Source: Diplonema japonicum | Lineage: Eukaryota > Euglenozoa > Diplonemea > Diplonemida > Diplonemidae | DNA: 64,000 nucleotides | Assembly (NCBI GenBank): GCA_964019335.1 | Contig: OZ025762.1 | Coordinates: 62,001 to 126,000, forward strand | Direction of reading: 5' to 3' | In this document: piece after piece, positions 6,847 through 17,211 of the stretch | Position numbering within the stretch: the first letter of the stretch is position 1 | How the letters are laid out: the number at the start of each line of letters is the position of its first letter | Translations under genes and position numbers: made by a program | The notes under the pieces: model-generated | The model's input: only the letters and a program-made list of their open reading frames with translations | Databases searched by the model: none | What the model was told of the DNA's origin: nothing

Positions 6847-9800
6847 CTATCTGGCCAGCGAGCCTTTGGACCTCTTCTTGTGGGGTATGGGCCCCACCCG
6901 TGCCCTCCCCGACTCGAGCTGCAGCCAAGCCACCGCACTGTTCACCGGGGCCCAGTTCTCCTTGTTGCGCACCTTGACCGTGTCCCGCACCAGGTCGTCG
7001 CTCCCCAGCTCTTCCATCAACCTGTGCTCCGCCAAGAACTTGAACTGGGGCCCGGTCATCCCCTTGAGCTCACCCCTGCATATGTTGGCTTCGACCACGG
7101 TGCCATCCGCCCCCGTACCCTTCAGATAGATGTAGCCACCCTCCACACAATCCGAGTCAGTACTGGCCGATCGGGCCCGGGCCCGCTTCTTGTCCTTCTT
7201 GCTCCACTTCAGCTCTTCCAGGGTGGGGAGGTCCGTGGCAACCACCTCAGGCCGCCTCTCCCTGTCTTCCTCCTTCTTCCGGGCCAACAGCCCAAGGTAC
7301 CTCTCAAAGGAGACGTCCTCGAACAACCCCGGGACCGTCACCACCGCTGACTGCAGGTCGACCTCTTCAACACCCATCTTCCGCAGATGGTCCTGGACAG
7401 TGCGCCTCGTCTCCTTCTCGCAGGGCCCCCTCCCCTCGTAGACGTCGAGGGTGACCTTCCTTCCATCCCTCACCCACGCCTTCACTTTGATCAGGTCCTT
7501 GACCTTTCCCACTGGGGCCCTTATCCTTGCGTCGCACCTCTCCAAGAACTCACGTAGTGTCACCTTGGTAGCGCCGGCTCCCGCCGCAATGCCCACTACC
7601 CCTTCCTTCCCCGGTGTCGGGTGGTGTCTGCACCCCCGGGTCTGCAACTTGACCACCCTCCATGCCGTTTCCAGAGTCCCCTTGAGCACGCCACCCTTGA
7701 AACGAACAGGTTGCACCGCCGAACACCCACACGCGTACGTGATCTGGAAATCCTGGACCGTCCTCGGGAACTCGAACTCGCGGTATGTTTCCGACTTCTG
7801 CACCTCACAACCCACAATGCGGCTGCGGCGCTCTCCGTCCGACCCACCTTCCAAGCTTGCGAAGTACTGCTTTACCATCATGTATCCAAGTCCAGCGATA
7901 CCAATCTGGCCAGCCATAGCCACCTCCAGTGGAACACCCAGCGACTCGGCCTTCGCAAGAAGCATCTCCTCAGTCCTCTCCCTTCCAGGGTCCGTTCCTT
8001 CTTCAAGGATGATCTCCACCCGGCCCTCGAACTGGATGATGAACTTGAGCAGTCGGTCCCCCGGCCTCGCCCTCAGTGGCACCATCGCTCTCGGAATTGG
8101 GATGCCCATCACCACATCAATCGGGTCAAGCTGAACGAAGTCTCCCCCTACTTCCACCTGCTGTTCCCTTTCCGGTGCCCCGACTCCCATCAGCTGATCT
8201 CCCTCCGGCGTCTGGATCCCACCCCTAGGTGTGTCAGGCCCCGACTGGCTGCCTCCGCTCGGTGCGTTCCCGCCCTCTTTGGTCCCTTCGGGGGCGTCAT
8301 CCGCCTGCGGCTTCAGAGTCCTCCCACCGCCCTGTCTCTTCGCAGCTTGTTCCCTACAGAATTCGCTCACGGTCATCTTCCTCGTAGCAGTTGTCGCACT
8401 CTGGTCCCCCTTGTTCGAGTCCCTCTGGGCCTCCGTATCCCCCTTAGGACACTGGTCCAAGGTCTGGTTCACCGCAGCGTCAGTCGCCCCTTGTCTCTTC
8501 CCATCTTCCTGGGCCTTCGGGTCAAGCTCCCCTCCCTGCCCAGCCCTCTCGCTGGATCCTGTTCCGACCATCTCCGTGTCTTCTCCTCCCGGCGAGGCTG
8601 CTTCGAGTCCTGCTCCCGCTTTCCCTTGTGTTCCACCCTCCACCGGTTCCGCCTTTCGCTGCTGCTGCATTCGGGCGTCCAGGTCCTTCTTCGTCTGCTC
8701 CAGAAGGGCATCCAGCTGGTGGGCCACCGTGATTGGGGGTCCGCCTCCCTGTCCCTTCACTTCCCTCTCGGACGACTCCTCAGCTTCGGTGGTTTTTTCA
8801 TTGCCGAAGGAGTCCTCTGTGAGGTCAGTGTTGGATTCAGTGTTGGGTTCGTTGTTCGCTTCCTCGTTGTCCTTTTTTTCCTCTTCGCCGTCCGGTACCG
8901 GGGGCCCTGGATCCAACTGTACAGGCCCTTTGACTAACAGCGCCCCTGCTATCGATCTCATCATGGCCGTTGACACCTCTTGGACCACACGCCTGTGTAT
9001 CGAGACTCTGTCCCCGTGAGCCCGCGCAGCTATGCTCCTGGACAGTTTCTTCGTGAGGTAGACTGCTGCCTCCCCGAACCCCCCAAAGGTCTCCATCGCG
9101 AAAGGTACAAAGGCCACGCGTGTCTTGGCGAGCTCCGCCTCATACTTCTGGCGCTTGTAGTGTTCCGCCTTCGCCGCTGCGTATCCCGCAGTCTTCGCCG
9201 CCTGGTTGACACAAGACTCGTTCCTCGGGTGCACGATGACCACGTCCATAGCCATTGGGCGGGAACCCCCCACCCCACCTGGGAAGAACACGTCCGCCGG
9301 GCGCTGGGACGACCCCGGGATCAGCCCCGTCTTCTCCATCGTTGCGCTCACCCCGGCCCACTGACAGTGTCTGTGGATGGTCTCCTTCACCCGGTCGTGC
9401 CTCGCAATCCTGGCGTTGCCGCATCCCTGGGCATGGTCACCCCATACGTCCATCCCCTCAGTCTTGCACCTCGGGTCGTGGCAGCTCTCACCCTGCTTGT
9501 AGACCGGAGCCCCCAACCACCACTTGATCAGAGCCCCAAACTCGTTGTCCGACAGCTGGTTGTAGAAGTCAGGCGTCGCCGTCAACCACGCTCCCGCATA
9601 GTGCATTGACTCCGACATCAACCTCGCTCTCGAGCGTGCATCTGCTTTCGCCAAGAGGTCCTCCAGCGCCTTCTCATCAAGCACCCTAGAGAGCCACCTC
9701 TGGCTGCAGATGTGGGGGGCCTTGGCCACCATGTCGGGTGTAATCTGCATGCCGCCCTTCGTCCTGTTGAACCACTCGAGCCAGCTCCCCCATACACCCC

Positions 9801-11123
9801 CTTCCAGCCCATGTTCGTATTTGGGATCCAGCTCCTTGCACAGCTTCATCGTCGACGCCCTCGAAGCCATGTTGGCCGCGCGCAGGTGCTCCTGGCAGCT
9901 CCTCATCCCAAGCCCACCGACTTTTACGGACAGTTTCGCCTGCTGCCATTCTTTCGACCCGTTCTCGAACTGCATGCCGCACACCTTCGACATCGTCTTC
10001 CGCACCATCTCGTCGAACCTGTGCATGACCCCTCCCACATGCGAGTCTGGGACCACTCTCATGTAAAACACCAGTTTGCTGTATGAGCTGCAATACCGGA
10101 GAAGTGTGTACCCTGTCTGCCTCCCCACCTTGGTCAGCATGTCGAAGTTCTCTTCCAGCGCGTCCAAGCGTTTGTTCAGAAAGGCTTGCGTGTACTCCGG
10201 CGATCCTATCGGCGCCCCCAGGAGCATGAAGTTCCTCTCTTTGTGGAAATTCTCTTCTGTCAGGCCATCGAAGCCTGTGTCCTCCACTGTCTGGGGGAGG
10301 TCGCCACTAACCCATATGAGCTCGCACTTCTGGGGTTTCACTTTCAGCCCTATCATTCCGCTCAGCTCACACAAGATGTTGTACGCCTTTCTCACTTCAT
10401 CCACATTCCCCACAAGGACGCCATCGTCCAGGTAGAACTGGAGGATGTCCAGGTTGCAGTCTTCACTTATCTTGTTCACCAGGGGTTGGATGGCCAGAGA
10501 GAACAGCAGCGGTCCCATCGGGTCCCCCTGTTGCACCCCTTCCTGGGACTTAATCACCTTTCCGTTGTAGTATAATTGGGAGGGCACCCTGTAGCACCAA
10601 TCGGCCCACGCATACAGCCCCGACGCTTGCTCATAGGCCTGTGAGCACAGCTGCCTCCGACAAACACTGTTGAAGGCGTTGGCGTAGTCGATCTTGAGGA
10701 TCACCTTGTTTTCCTGCTTGTTGCCCCGTTCCCTGTCCACATACTGCCTGATGGTGTGTATAGCCGCCTCCATTCCAGCAGGGACCGATACCCCCACCTG
10801 GCCGCCTTTCTTCAGGTACGAAGAGGCCACTTCCGGAGCGATCTTCTTCACAAGGGATTTCCCCACCAGCCGACGCAGCACATCCCCAACGGCTATGGGC
10901 CGCACGTCCCTGTCGTTCTTCTTGAGGGCCACAAGGTTCGCCCCTGCCATCAGCGGAGCCACCTCCCTAGGGGCCGTGCCTCTAGCTAATGCGTTGACTG
11001 CCCTCGTCACCGACATCAAACAGCCTTGAGACTCAAAAGCTCCGTCCACCGCGTCCTTGATGTGCTGGGCTCTCAGACCAGTCGGTCCCGCAGCAGTCCC
11101 CCTCGGGAAGTCCCTGATTGCGT
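6847..11123 (-). pseudogene. LINE ORF2 copy A: RT, restriction-like endonuclease, long C-terminal extension
   Basis: The long frame starts at 11217, but its first ~32 codons are out-of-frame sequence from the neighbouring duplicate, so the genuine homology starts at the junction (11123). RT blocks seen are KIDYANAFNSV, GVQQGDPMGPLLFS and the catalytic YLDD (10423-10434). A CCHC-type knuckle (CHDPRC ... H-x4-C) and the PD-(D/E)xK endonuclease signature RPADVFFP ... MDVVIVHP follow. After it come an acidic Gln/Glu/Gly-rich linker and a globular region I do not recognise, containing CGCSAV and CRHHPTP, which might bind metal. The true N-terminus of ORF2 is missing from this copy. Confidence 0.8.
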
Positions 11124-12840
11124 CTTCTCCATCGTTGCGCCCACCCCGGCCCACTGACAGTGTCTGTGGATGGTCTCCTTCACCCGGTCGTGCCTCGCAA
11201 TCCTGGCGTTGCCGCATCCCTGGGCATGGTCACCCCATACGTCCATCCCCTCAGTCTTGCACCTCGGGTCGTGGCAGCTCTCACCCTGCTTGTAGACCGG
11301 AGCCCCCAACCACCACTTGATCAGAGCCCCAAACTCGTTGTCCGACAGCTGGTTGTAGAAGTCAGGCGTCGCTGTCAACCACGCTCCCGCATAGTGCATT
11401 GACTCCGACATCAACCTCGCTCTCGAGCGTGCATCTGCTTTCGCCAAGAGGTCCTCCAGCGCCTTCTCATCAAGCACCCTAGAGAGCCACCTCTGGCTGC
11501 AGATGTGGGGGGCCTTGGCCACCATGTCGGGTGTAATCTGCATGCCGCCCTTCGTCCTGTTGAACCACTCGAGCCAGCTCCCCCATACACCCCCTTCCAG
11601 CCCATGTTCGTATTTGGGATCCAGCTCCTTGCACAGCTTCATCGTCGACGCCCTCGAAGCCATGTTGGCCGCGCGCAGGTGCTCCTGGCAGCTCCTCATC
11701 CCAAGCCCACCGACTTTTACGGACAGTTTCGCCTGCTGCCATTCTTTCGACCCGTTCTCGAACTGCATGCCGCACACCTTCGACATCGTCTTCCGCACCA
11801 TCTCGTCGAACCTGTGCATGACCCCTCCCACATGCGAGTCTGGGACCACTCTCATGTAAAACACCAGTTTGCTGTATGAGCTGCAATACCGGAGAAGTGT
11901 GTACCCTGTCTGCCTCCCCACCTTGGTCAGCATGTCGAAGTTCTCTTCCAGCGCGTCCAAGCGTTTGTTCAGAAAGGCTTGCGTGTACTCCGGCGATCCT
12001 CCACTGTCTGGGGGAGGTCGCCACTAACCCATATGAGCTCGCACTTCTGGGGTTTCACTTTCAGCCCTATCATTCCGCTCAGCTCACACAAGATGTTGTA
12101 CGCCTTTCTCACTTCATCCACATTCCCCACAAGGACGCCATCGTCCAGGTAGAACTGGAGGATGTCCAGGTTGCAGTCTTCACTTATCTTGTTCACCAGG
12201 GGTTGGATGGCCAGAGAGAACAGCAGCGGTCCCATCGGGTCCCCCTGTTGCACCCCTTCCTGGGACTTAATCACCTTTCCGTTGTAGTATAATTGGGAGG
12301 GCACCCTGTAGCACCAATCGGCCCACGCATACAGCCCCGACGCTTGCTCATAGGCCTGTGAGCACAGCTGCCTCCGACAAACACTGTTGAAGGCGTTGGC
12401 GTAGTCGATCTTGAGGATCACCTTGTTTTCCTGCTTGTTGCCCCGTTCCCTGTCCACATACTGCCTGATGGTGTGTATAGCCGCCTCCATTCCAGCAGGG
12501 ACCGATACCCCCACCTGGCCGCCTTTCTTCAGGTACGAAGAGGCCACTTCCGGAGCGATCTTCTTCACAAGGGATTTCCCCACCAGCCGACGCAGCACAT
12601 CCCCAACGGCTATGGGCCGCACGTCCCTGTCGTTCTTCTTGAGGGCCACAAGGTTCGCCCCTGCCATCAGCGGAGCCACCTCCCTAGGGGCCGTGCCTCT
12701 AGCTAATGCGTTGACTGCCCTCGTCACCGACATCAAACAGCCTTGAGACTCAAAAGCTCCGTCCACCGCGTCCTTGATGTGCTGGGCTCTCAGACCAGTC
12801 GGTCCCGCAGCAGTCCCCCTCGGGAAGTCCCTGATTGCGT
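9331..12840. repeat. 1,793-bp tandem duplication inside the LINE
   Basis: Copy A is 9331-11123 and copy B is 11124-12840. They are almost identical except that copy B lacks 76 bp (equivalent of 10208-10283). The duplication junction has 4-bp microhomology (CGTC) and the deletion has TCCT microhomology. Positions agree exactly: 1793 - 76 = 1717. Confidence 0.93.
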
Positions 12841-12982
12841 CCAGCACTTCTTCTGGCAAGACTTCTACCGCTTCCTTCGTCTTCGCCGGGTTGTCCCATT
12901 GGGGGTGTAGTGGCTCTGGATGTTTGCTCTGCAGCGGGCTACAAGCGCCGCGTTTCCTGCCGAGAACCTCCCTTTGCTGCAC
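11073..12982 (-). pseudogene. LINE ORF2 copy B: RT and truncated endonuclease region, broken
   Basis: This is the 5'-proximal ORF2 segment. It starts at or before 12982 and carries intact RT blocks including YLDD (12140-12151). The 76-bp deletion near 12000 shifts the frame (ending in EDRRSTRKPF), and the RT thumb/knuckle part continues in another frame (11960-11073). That frame passes the CCHC knuckle and then crosses the duplication junction before the endonuclease motif, ending in unrelated residues. Its start overlaps the end of ORF1 by about 118 bp in a different frame, so ORF2 expression would need frameshifting or reinitiation, unless the overlap is itself a lesion. Confidence 0.8.
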
Positions 12983-15900
12983 AGTTCCGTGGCCCTGGCG
13001 ACCTTAGAGACCTCGTCGTTCTTAGGTTCCCCCTTCTCACCTGATTCCAGCTTATTCCAGAGGGCCATGTAATTTCCCTTCTCCCACTCCTCCAATCTGG
13101 CCTGGACACTCAGCTCCGTCTCCTTGTCCCGCTTCTTCCCTCCCCTCTTCTTCCACAGGCAGGCTTTGGGGAGCATCGCCACCAGCAGCCAAGCCTCCTC
13201 TGTGTTGTCCTTCACCGCTCGGCCCAGAGTGTGCTTAAGGGTAAGCCCCCACAGTCTTTGAAGGCTCGTCGGGATCGACCCCATGGTCGTGACGTTCATG
13301 GCGGCTATGGTTTCCAGGCTGGGTAACTCGGTCCTCGTCGGGGCCGGCGGGGGGGTCGTGTATTCCCCTTCCCTTCGCACCGCCTTTTTGCACTCGTCGT
13401 GGCACCCCTGACCCTTCCACACACAGCCCCTGCACACCAGGCACCTCTCGAGGTCCAGTCTCCTCAGAACGCTCTCCGGGATCTCATCACTCTCCAGGTG
13501 CCCATCCAGGTGACACTTCCATACCCTTGTCGAGTTGAACGGGGTCGTGCTTTTGCACTTCGACCTAGCGCAGTTCGCCACCGGACAGTACAGGAATTGC
13601 TGGTTCCTTGCCCCCATCTGGTCCAACACCCCTGCCTTCCCGTATCCAGGGATCGCACGGTCTATTATGTCCCACTCCCCGATGTCCTCACCCGGGGCCT
13701 CGGAGGGTTGCTTACCTGCCTTTTGTAGAGCTACCGATTGGGACTCATCAAGGAGCATCATCATCGACTCCTCCTCTCCGACTGCATACTCGTAGTGGTT
13801 GCCGTTGTACGCCAGCACCACCACCTTCTCGTGGTCGGAGTTGTACTCCCCTATCATCAGGACTGGGTTGTTCCCCCCAGCAACCACGAGTATCGTGCGG
13901 CCAAACGCTTGTGCTGCGGCTGCCAGGCACAAGTGGTCTCCCCACGTCGCTGCTGTGCCCATCCCTTCCAAGTACCGGTCCCAACCCTCACTGCAAAACG
14001 GGGCATAGTGCTCCTCCCGGTGTTTCATCCATTCTACAACCTCGCTCCTGATGTGGGTGTGGTCGCCGTAGGCTTCCCCGAGCGAACCGGCCAGGGCGTG
14101 GAACATGCAGTTCCCGTCCTTCTCCGTCGATCTCCTCGTCAGCTTGAAGCTCTTCATGATCTCGTCCACTGACTTGCCGGCCCTGGGTTGTTTGTCGGGG
14201 TTCCACAGATTCCGCTGCCTGTGTAGTGCACAGTGCGTCTGGTTCGACGAGCACGCCGCAGCACACGTTCCACAGAGGTTCACCTTCATGCTCCTCGCCT
14301 GCTCTTGTTTCACAAAATGATGGTGGACCGCATTGAGGTGTTTAACTAGACAGCTTGCCACACTGGTGCGGAAAGAGCAGTCTTCCATCCGGCATTGATG
14401 TTTGTCTGATCCTTCTTTTTCCCCCTCCTTCTGCGCCTCCATGTGCTCATCATCCAAATCCATGGGGGGAGGGTCACCACCTCCTTGCAACGCGTCCCCT
14501 GCCAGCGTCAAGTCCGCAAAGGGGTCCAGGTGTTCGGCCTGAAAGAGCTTATCCTCCGTCTCAGCTCGTTCCTTCGCCGCTTGCTTGGCGTCCTCCTTCT
14601 TTTTTCTGCGTCTTGAGCTTCTAGGCGGGCCCAAGTACACCGGCCGGTAGTGACCTCTCGATCCGCGTCTTGTCTTCTTCAGCTTTACCGGTCCGAATCT
14701 CTGGGTCGGGCCAGCACCAGCTTTCCCCACCATCACTTCCACCATGGCCCAGAGCGACATCAGCCCCCCTATCCAAACTGAAGTGCTTCCCACCAGAGTG
14801 CCCCCTACCGCTAGCCAAGCGAGCTCCCCGGCGGACCATTCATCCCCTCGGGGCCCCACCTGTACCCTTGACCTGCGGGTGGTCCTCCTGTCGCTCCCCG
14901 GCCTCTTCCACAACACTGCCGCATGCAGGAAGGAGGGGGCCATCCCGATGCCCGCCCCCAGCACCTGCCTCACCCCTGGGATCAGCAAGAGGGAGAACAG
15001 GGCGACCCAGGCCCACGCCCCCAGGTGCTCCCATCTCACCCCTTCCTTGCTGTGTCCCGTCCGTCTGCGGTGCCTCCTTGTGCCGGTTGCAGCCCCAGGT
15101 GCCGGGATTCTGGGTGCCAGGGGTTGGGCTCCAGGCGTTCCCACCTCGGTCCGCTTCAGCCCCATTGCAGGGTCATCTGGCTTCTGTTCCAGGGCGGCCT
15201 CGTGTTCCTCTCTGCGGGCCCTCCTCCTCCCTTCTTTCCTCGCACGACGGTGCCTTTTCTTCTCCTGTCTGGCAGCCTCCCTCGCCCCCTCCCTCGCCTT
15301 GGTCCTCTTCTCCCGACGCCTCTGAAGGGCCGTTTCGCTCCTGTGCCTCCTCCTGTTCTTCTTCCGCTTGGGCGCTGGCTTAGGTTCCCTGCCACCCATG
15401 GCAATCCAGGGGGCTCTTTTCTGTCTTCTCACAAGGGTGTGCAGTGGTGCTCTCACGTCGCTCGCAGCCTCCGCCCCAACCACACCTTGGCGGGCGGTGG
15501 GGGTGGGTGCTGGGTCCCCCTGGTTGTTTGAAAAGAAAAAAGGTTCCTCCTTGTTTGTTTTTTTTTTTTCTTTCCCTTCCACCCTCAAAAAAAGCCCCCG
15601 GCCCTTGGGGACCAGGGTGTACACCTCCGTAGAGGGTCCAGAAAAAATGGGGGGCAGAGAGGGAGGGGCACTACCTTCTCTCGGGCGTGCTGTCTCTCCC
15701 TCTGCCTTTTTTTCCTCCGAAGAGGGTCTGTTTTTCACCTCCGTGGAGGGTCCCTCTGGAGAGGGCTCTATAAAAGAAAAAGGGGGGGACGAATGGGGGG
15801 GAGGAGCACCACCCTCTCTCGGGAGTGCCACCTCTTCCCCTTTCTCTCTATTTTCCTCCGAAGAGGGTCTGTTTTCCTCCGAAGAGGGTTCTAAAAAAAA

Positions 15901-16947
15901 AAGGGGGGCGGGTGGGGCACTATCCTCTCTTGGGAGTGCCACCCCCCCTTGCCCACAAAAAAGGGGATCTAAAAAAGGGGGTTCGTCTGTTAACCCAGGG
16001 GATGGGTCTTCCTGGGGTGTGCGGGTGAGCTTGGGGCCTACCGCACGCAGGGTGATCGACACCCTGACACCAGTGGACATCCCGGACGGGATGTGGTGCG
16101 TCCATTGGTGTCTCGCTTCACCTTCCAACAATGCCCATGAGAAGGGGGGCACCAGGTATTTCGCCACCCTGTCCCCCCTCCTCATGACCATTGTGGTCTC
16201 GGCTCCGTACGAGAGGACTAGGACAATCGGTCCCAGCCTCGCGTCGTCCTTGTGGGCGGCAATCCCACAACCAGACTTGTACTTGTTGACAAGTACCTGG
16301 TTGGGGACCACCTCGAGCCCTGCGGCGGCGGCCACCTCCCTCACCCACCCCTCCGCCCCCCCTGGGATCCCCGTGGTGGGGCGCACCTTGGCGTTCGTCC
16401 CCTCCCACCGGTACCCGTATTGGAGGGTCTCCCTCCCTGAGTTCCCAGACAGGGCCTCCCACTTTCCTGAAAGCAGGGCTTTCGGGAAGGCAGGGGCCGG
16501 GCCCGTCCTCAACCCGGGAGGGTGTTCACCATACACCAGTACCCACCCCTTTTTTTCTCCCTCTTTTCTTCCCTCTTCAACAATAGCAGGGTCGGCTGCA
16601 GGGGTCGTGGTCGCGGCGGTCGTGGCTGCGGCAGGGGCGGCTGCGGCGGTCTCAGTTGCGGCGATCAGGGCGGCAGGGTCGGCTGCGGCGTTCAGGGCGG
16701 CTGGGGCGGCCGTGGCTGTAGCAGCGGCGGTCAAAACCGCGGTCTCTGCTAGTGATTTTTTTATTTTATTTTTTTTTTCTAAAGGGGGGTGGGGGGATCT
16801 AGGGGGTGGGGGTGGGGATTCATACTGCCCAACCAGATAGTCTGGTTGGGTCGGCCCTGGCGTCGTGTGCAGCCTGGCGGCCTGTCGGGGTTCCTTCTCC
16901 CTGCGGTTTGCGCGGTCACCTCCTCTTGCGTTCCGTCTTGGATCCAT
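12865..16947 (-). CDS. LINE ORF1: AlkB-like dioxygenase, zinc fingers, OTU cysteine protease
   Basis: The 1,360-aa protein starts at 16947. Domains in order: Ala-rich low complexity (70-120); AlkB-like 2OG-Fe(II) oxygenase (about 135-305) with NKYKSG (221-226), H232-K-D234, distal H284 in WTHHIP, and R295 ... R301, so all cofactor ligands are present; three degenerate PREGxAPP/PSSEE repeats (335-450); a basic stretch (520-580); two hydrophobic, possibly membrane-spanning segments (about 645-670 and 709-740); a C2H2 finger (C852, C857, H870, H875); an OTU protease (about 940-1056) with DGNC (C947) and H1051 in NGNHYEY; further Cys/His clusters. AlkB enzymes remove alkyl groups from nucleic acids and OTU enzymes cut ubiquitin chains (family knowledge); their role here is unknown. 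Confidence 0.85.
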   Translation of the reverse strand: MDPRRNARGGDRANRREKEPRQAARLHTTPGPTQPDYLVGQYESPPPPPRSPHPPLEKKNKIKKSLAETAVLTAAATATAAPAALNAAADPAALIAATETAAAAPAAATTAATTTPAADPAIVEEGRKEGEKKGWVLVYGEHPPGLRTGPAPAFPKALLSGKWEALSGNSGRETLQYGYRWEGTNAKVRPTTGIPGGAEGWVREVAAAAGLEVVPNQVLVNKYKSGCGIAAHKDDARLGPIVLVLSYGAETTMVMRRGDRVAKYLVPPFSWALLEGEARHQWTHHIPSGMSTGVRVSITLRAVGPKLTRTPQEDPSPGLTDEPPFLDPLFCGQGGVALPREDSAPPAPLFFLEPSSEENRPSSEENREKGEEVALPREGGAPPPHSSPPFSFIEPSPEGPSTEVKNRPSSEEKKAEGETARPREGSAPPSLPPIFSGPSTEVYTLVPKGRGLFLRVEGKEKKKTNKEEPFFFSNNQGDPAPTPTARQGVVGAEAASDVRAPLHTLVRRQKRAPWIAMGGREPKPAPKRKKNRRRHRSETALQRRREKRTKAREGAREAARQEKKRHRRARKEGRRRARREEHEAALEQKPDDPAMGLKRTEVGTPGAQPLAPRIPAPGAATGTRRHRRRTGHSKEGVRWEHLGAWAWVALFSLLLIPGVRQVLGAGIGMAPSFLHAAVLWKRPGSDRRTTRRSRVQVGPRGDEWSAGELAWLAVGGTLVGSTSVWIGGLMSLWAMVEVMVGKAGAGPTQRFGPVKLKKTRRGSRGHYRPVYLGPPRSSRRRKKKEDAKQAAKERAETEDKLFQAEHLDPFADLTLAGDALQGGGDPPPMDLDDEHMEAQKEGEKEGSDKHQCRMEDCSFRTSVASCLVKHLNAVHHHFVKQEQARSMKVNLCGTCAAACSSNQTHCALHRQRNLWNPDKQPRAGKSVDEIMKSFKLTRRSTEKDGNCMFHALAGSLGEAYGDHTHIRSEVVEWMKHREEHYAPFCSEGWDRYLEGMGTAATWGDHLCLAAAAQAFGRTILVVAGGNNPVLMIGEYNSDHEKVVVLAYNGNHYEYAVGEEESMMMLLDESQSVALQKAGKQPSEAPGEDIGEWDIIDRAIPGYGKAGVLDQMGARNQQFLYCPVANCARSKCKSTTPFNSTRVWKCHLDGHLESDEIPESVLRRLDLERCLVCRGCVWKGQGCHDECKKAVRREGEYTTPPPAPTRTELPSLETIAAMNVTTMGSIPTSLQRLWGLTLKHTLGRAVKDNTEEAWLLVAMLPKACLWKKRGGKKRDKETELSVQARLEEWEKGNYMALWNKLESGEKGEPKNDEVSKVARATELCSKGRFSAGNAALVARCRANIQSHYTPNGTTRRRRRKR

Positions 16948-17159
16948 TTTTTATTTTTTTTATTTTTTTTTAAAGTGTGTGTTGGGGGAGGGGATCCTTT
17001 CGGTAAGCGGCGGGCAGGCCGACAGGCAAAACAACCCCCCCGGACGACGGCGACGACGGACGACGGACGCAGCAGCAAACCCAGGCAGAGGCGGCAGGCA
17101 CCAGCAGAACACGAACGACCAATAAAGTACAGAAACTGTAGCTTTAGAATCGTTGGTTT

Positions 17160-17211
17160 TAAAAATCTCAAAAAAGGCTTAAAAGAAGAAGAGGCAAATT
17201 CAAAAACATAC
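17160..17211. repeat. 52-bp direct repeat, right copy
   Basis: This is an exact copy of 6344-6395. It lies about 210 bp upstream of the LINE ORF1 start and may mark the 5' limit of the element. Confidence 0.85.

Larger units (their letters stand above)
6344..17211 (-). mobile_element. Giant AlkB-OTU-RT-RLE non-LTR retrotransposon (rearranged copy)
   Basis: The element reads on the minus strand from about 17.1 kb to about 6.8 kb. ORF1 (16947-12865) has an AlkB-like oxygenase, C2H2-type zinc fingers and an OTU protease. ORF2 has RT, a restriction-like endonuclease and a ~700-aa C-terminal extension. OTU domains are known in Dualen/RandI LINEs and RLE domains in the R2/CRE/NeSL-type early-branching groups; the AlkB addition is unusual. 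A 1,793-bp internal tandem duplication and a 76-bp deletion break ORF2, so this copy is inactive as assembled. Outer limits are set by the 52-bp direct repeats and are inferred. Confidence 0.8.

Noticed and set aside
7621-8937. 438-codon plus-strand frame
   Set aside because: Antisense shadow of the LINE ORF2 C-terminal extension; composition is Leu/Ser/Arg-rich without motifs.
15368-16840. 490-codon plus-strand frame
   Set aside because: Shadow of LINE ORF1; it is open because of GC-rich and low-complexity coding on the other strand.
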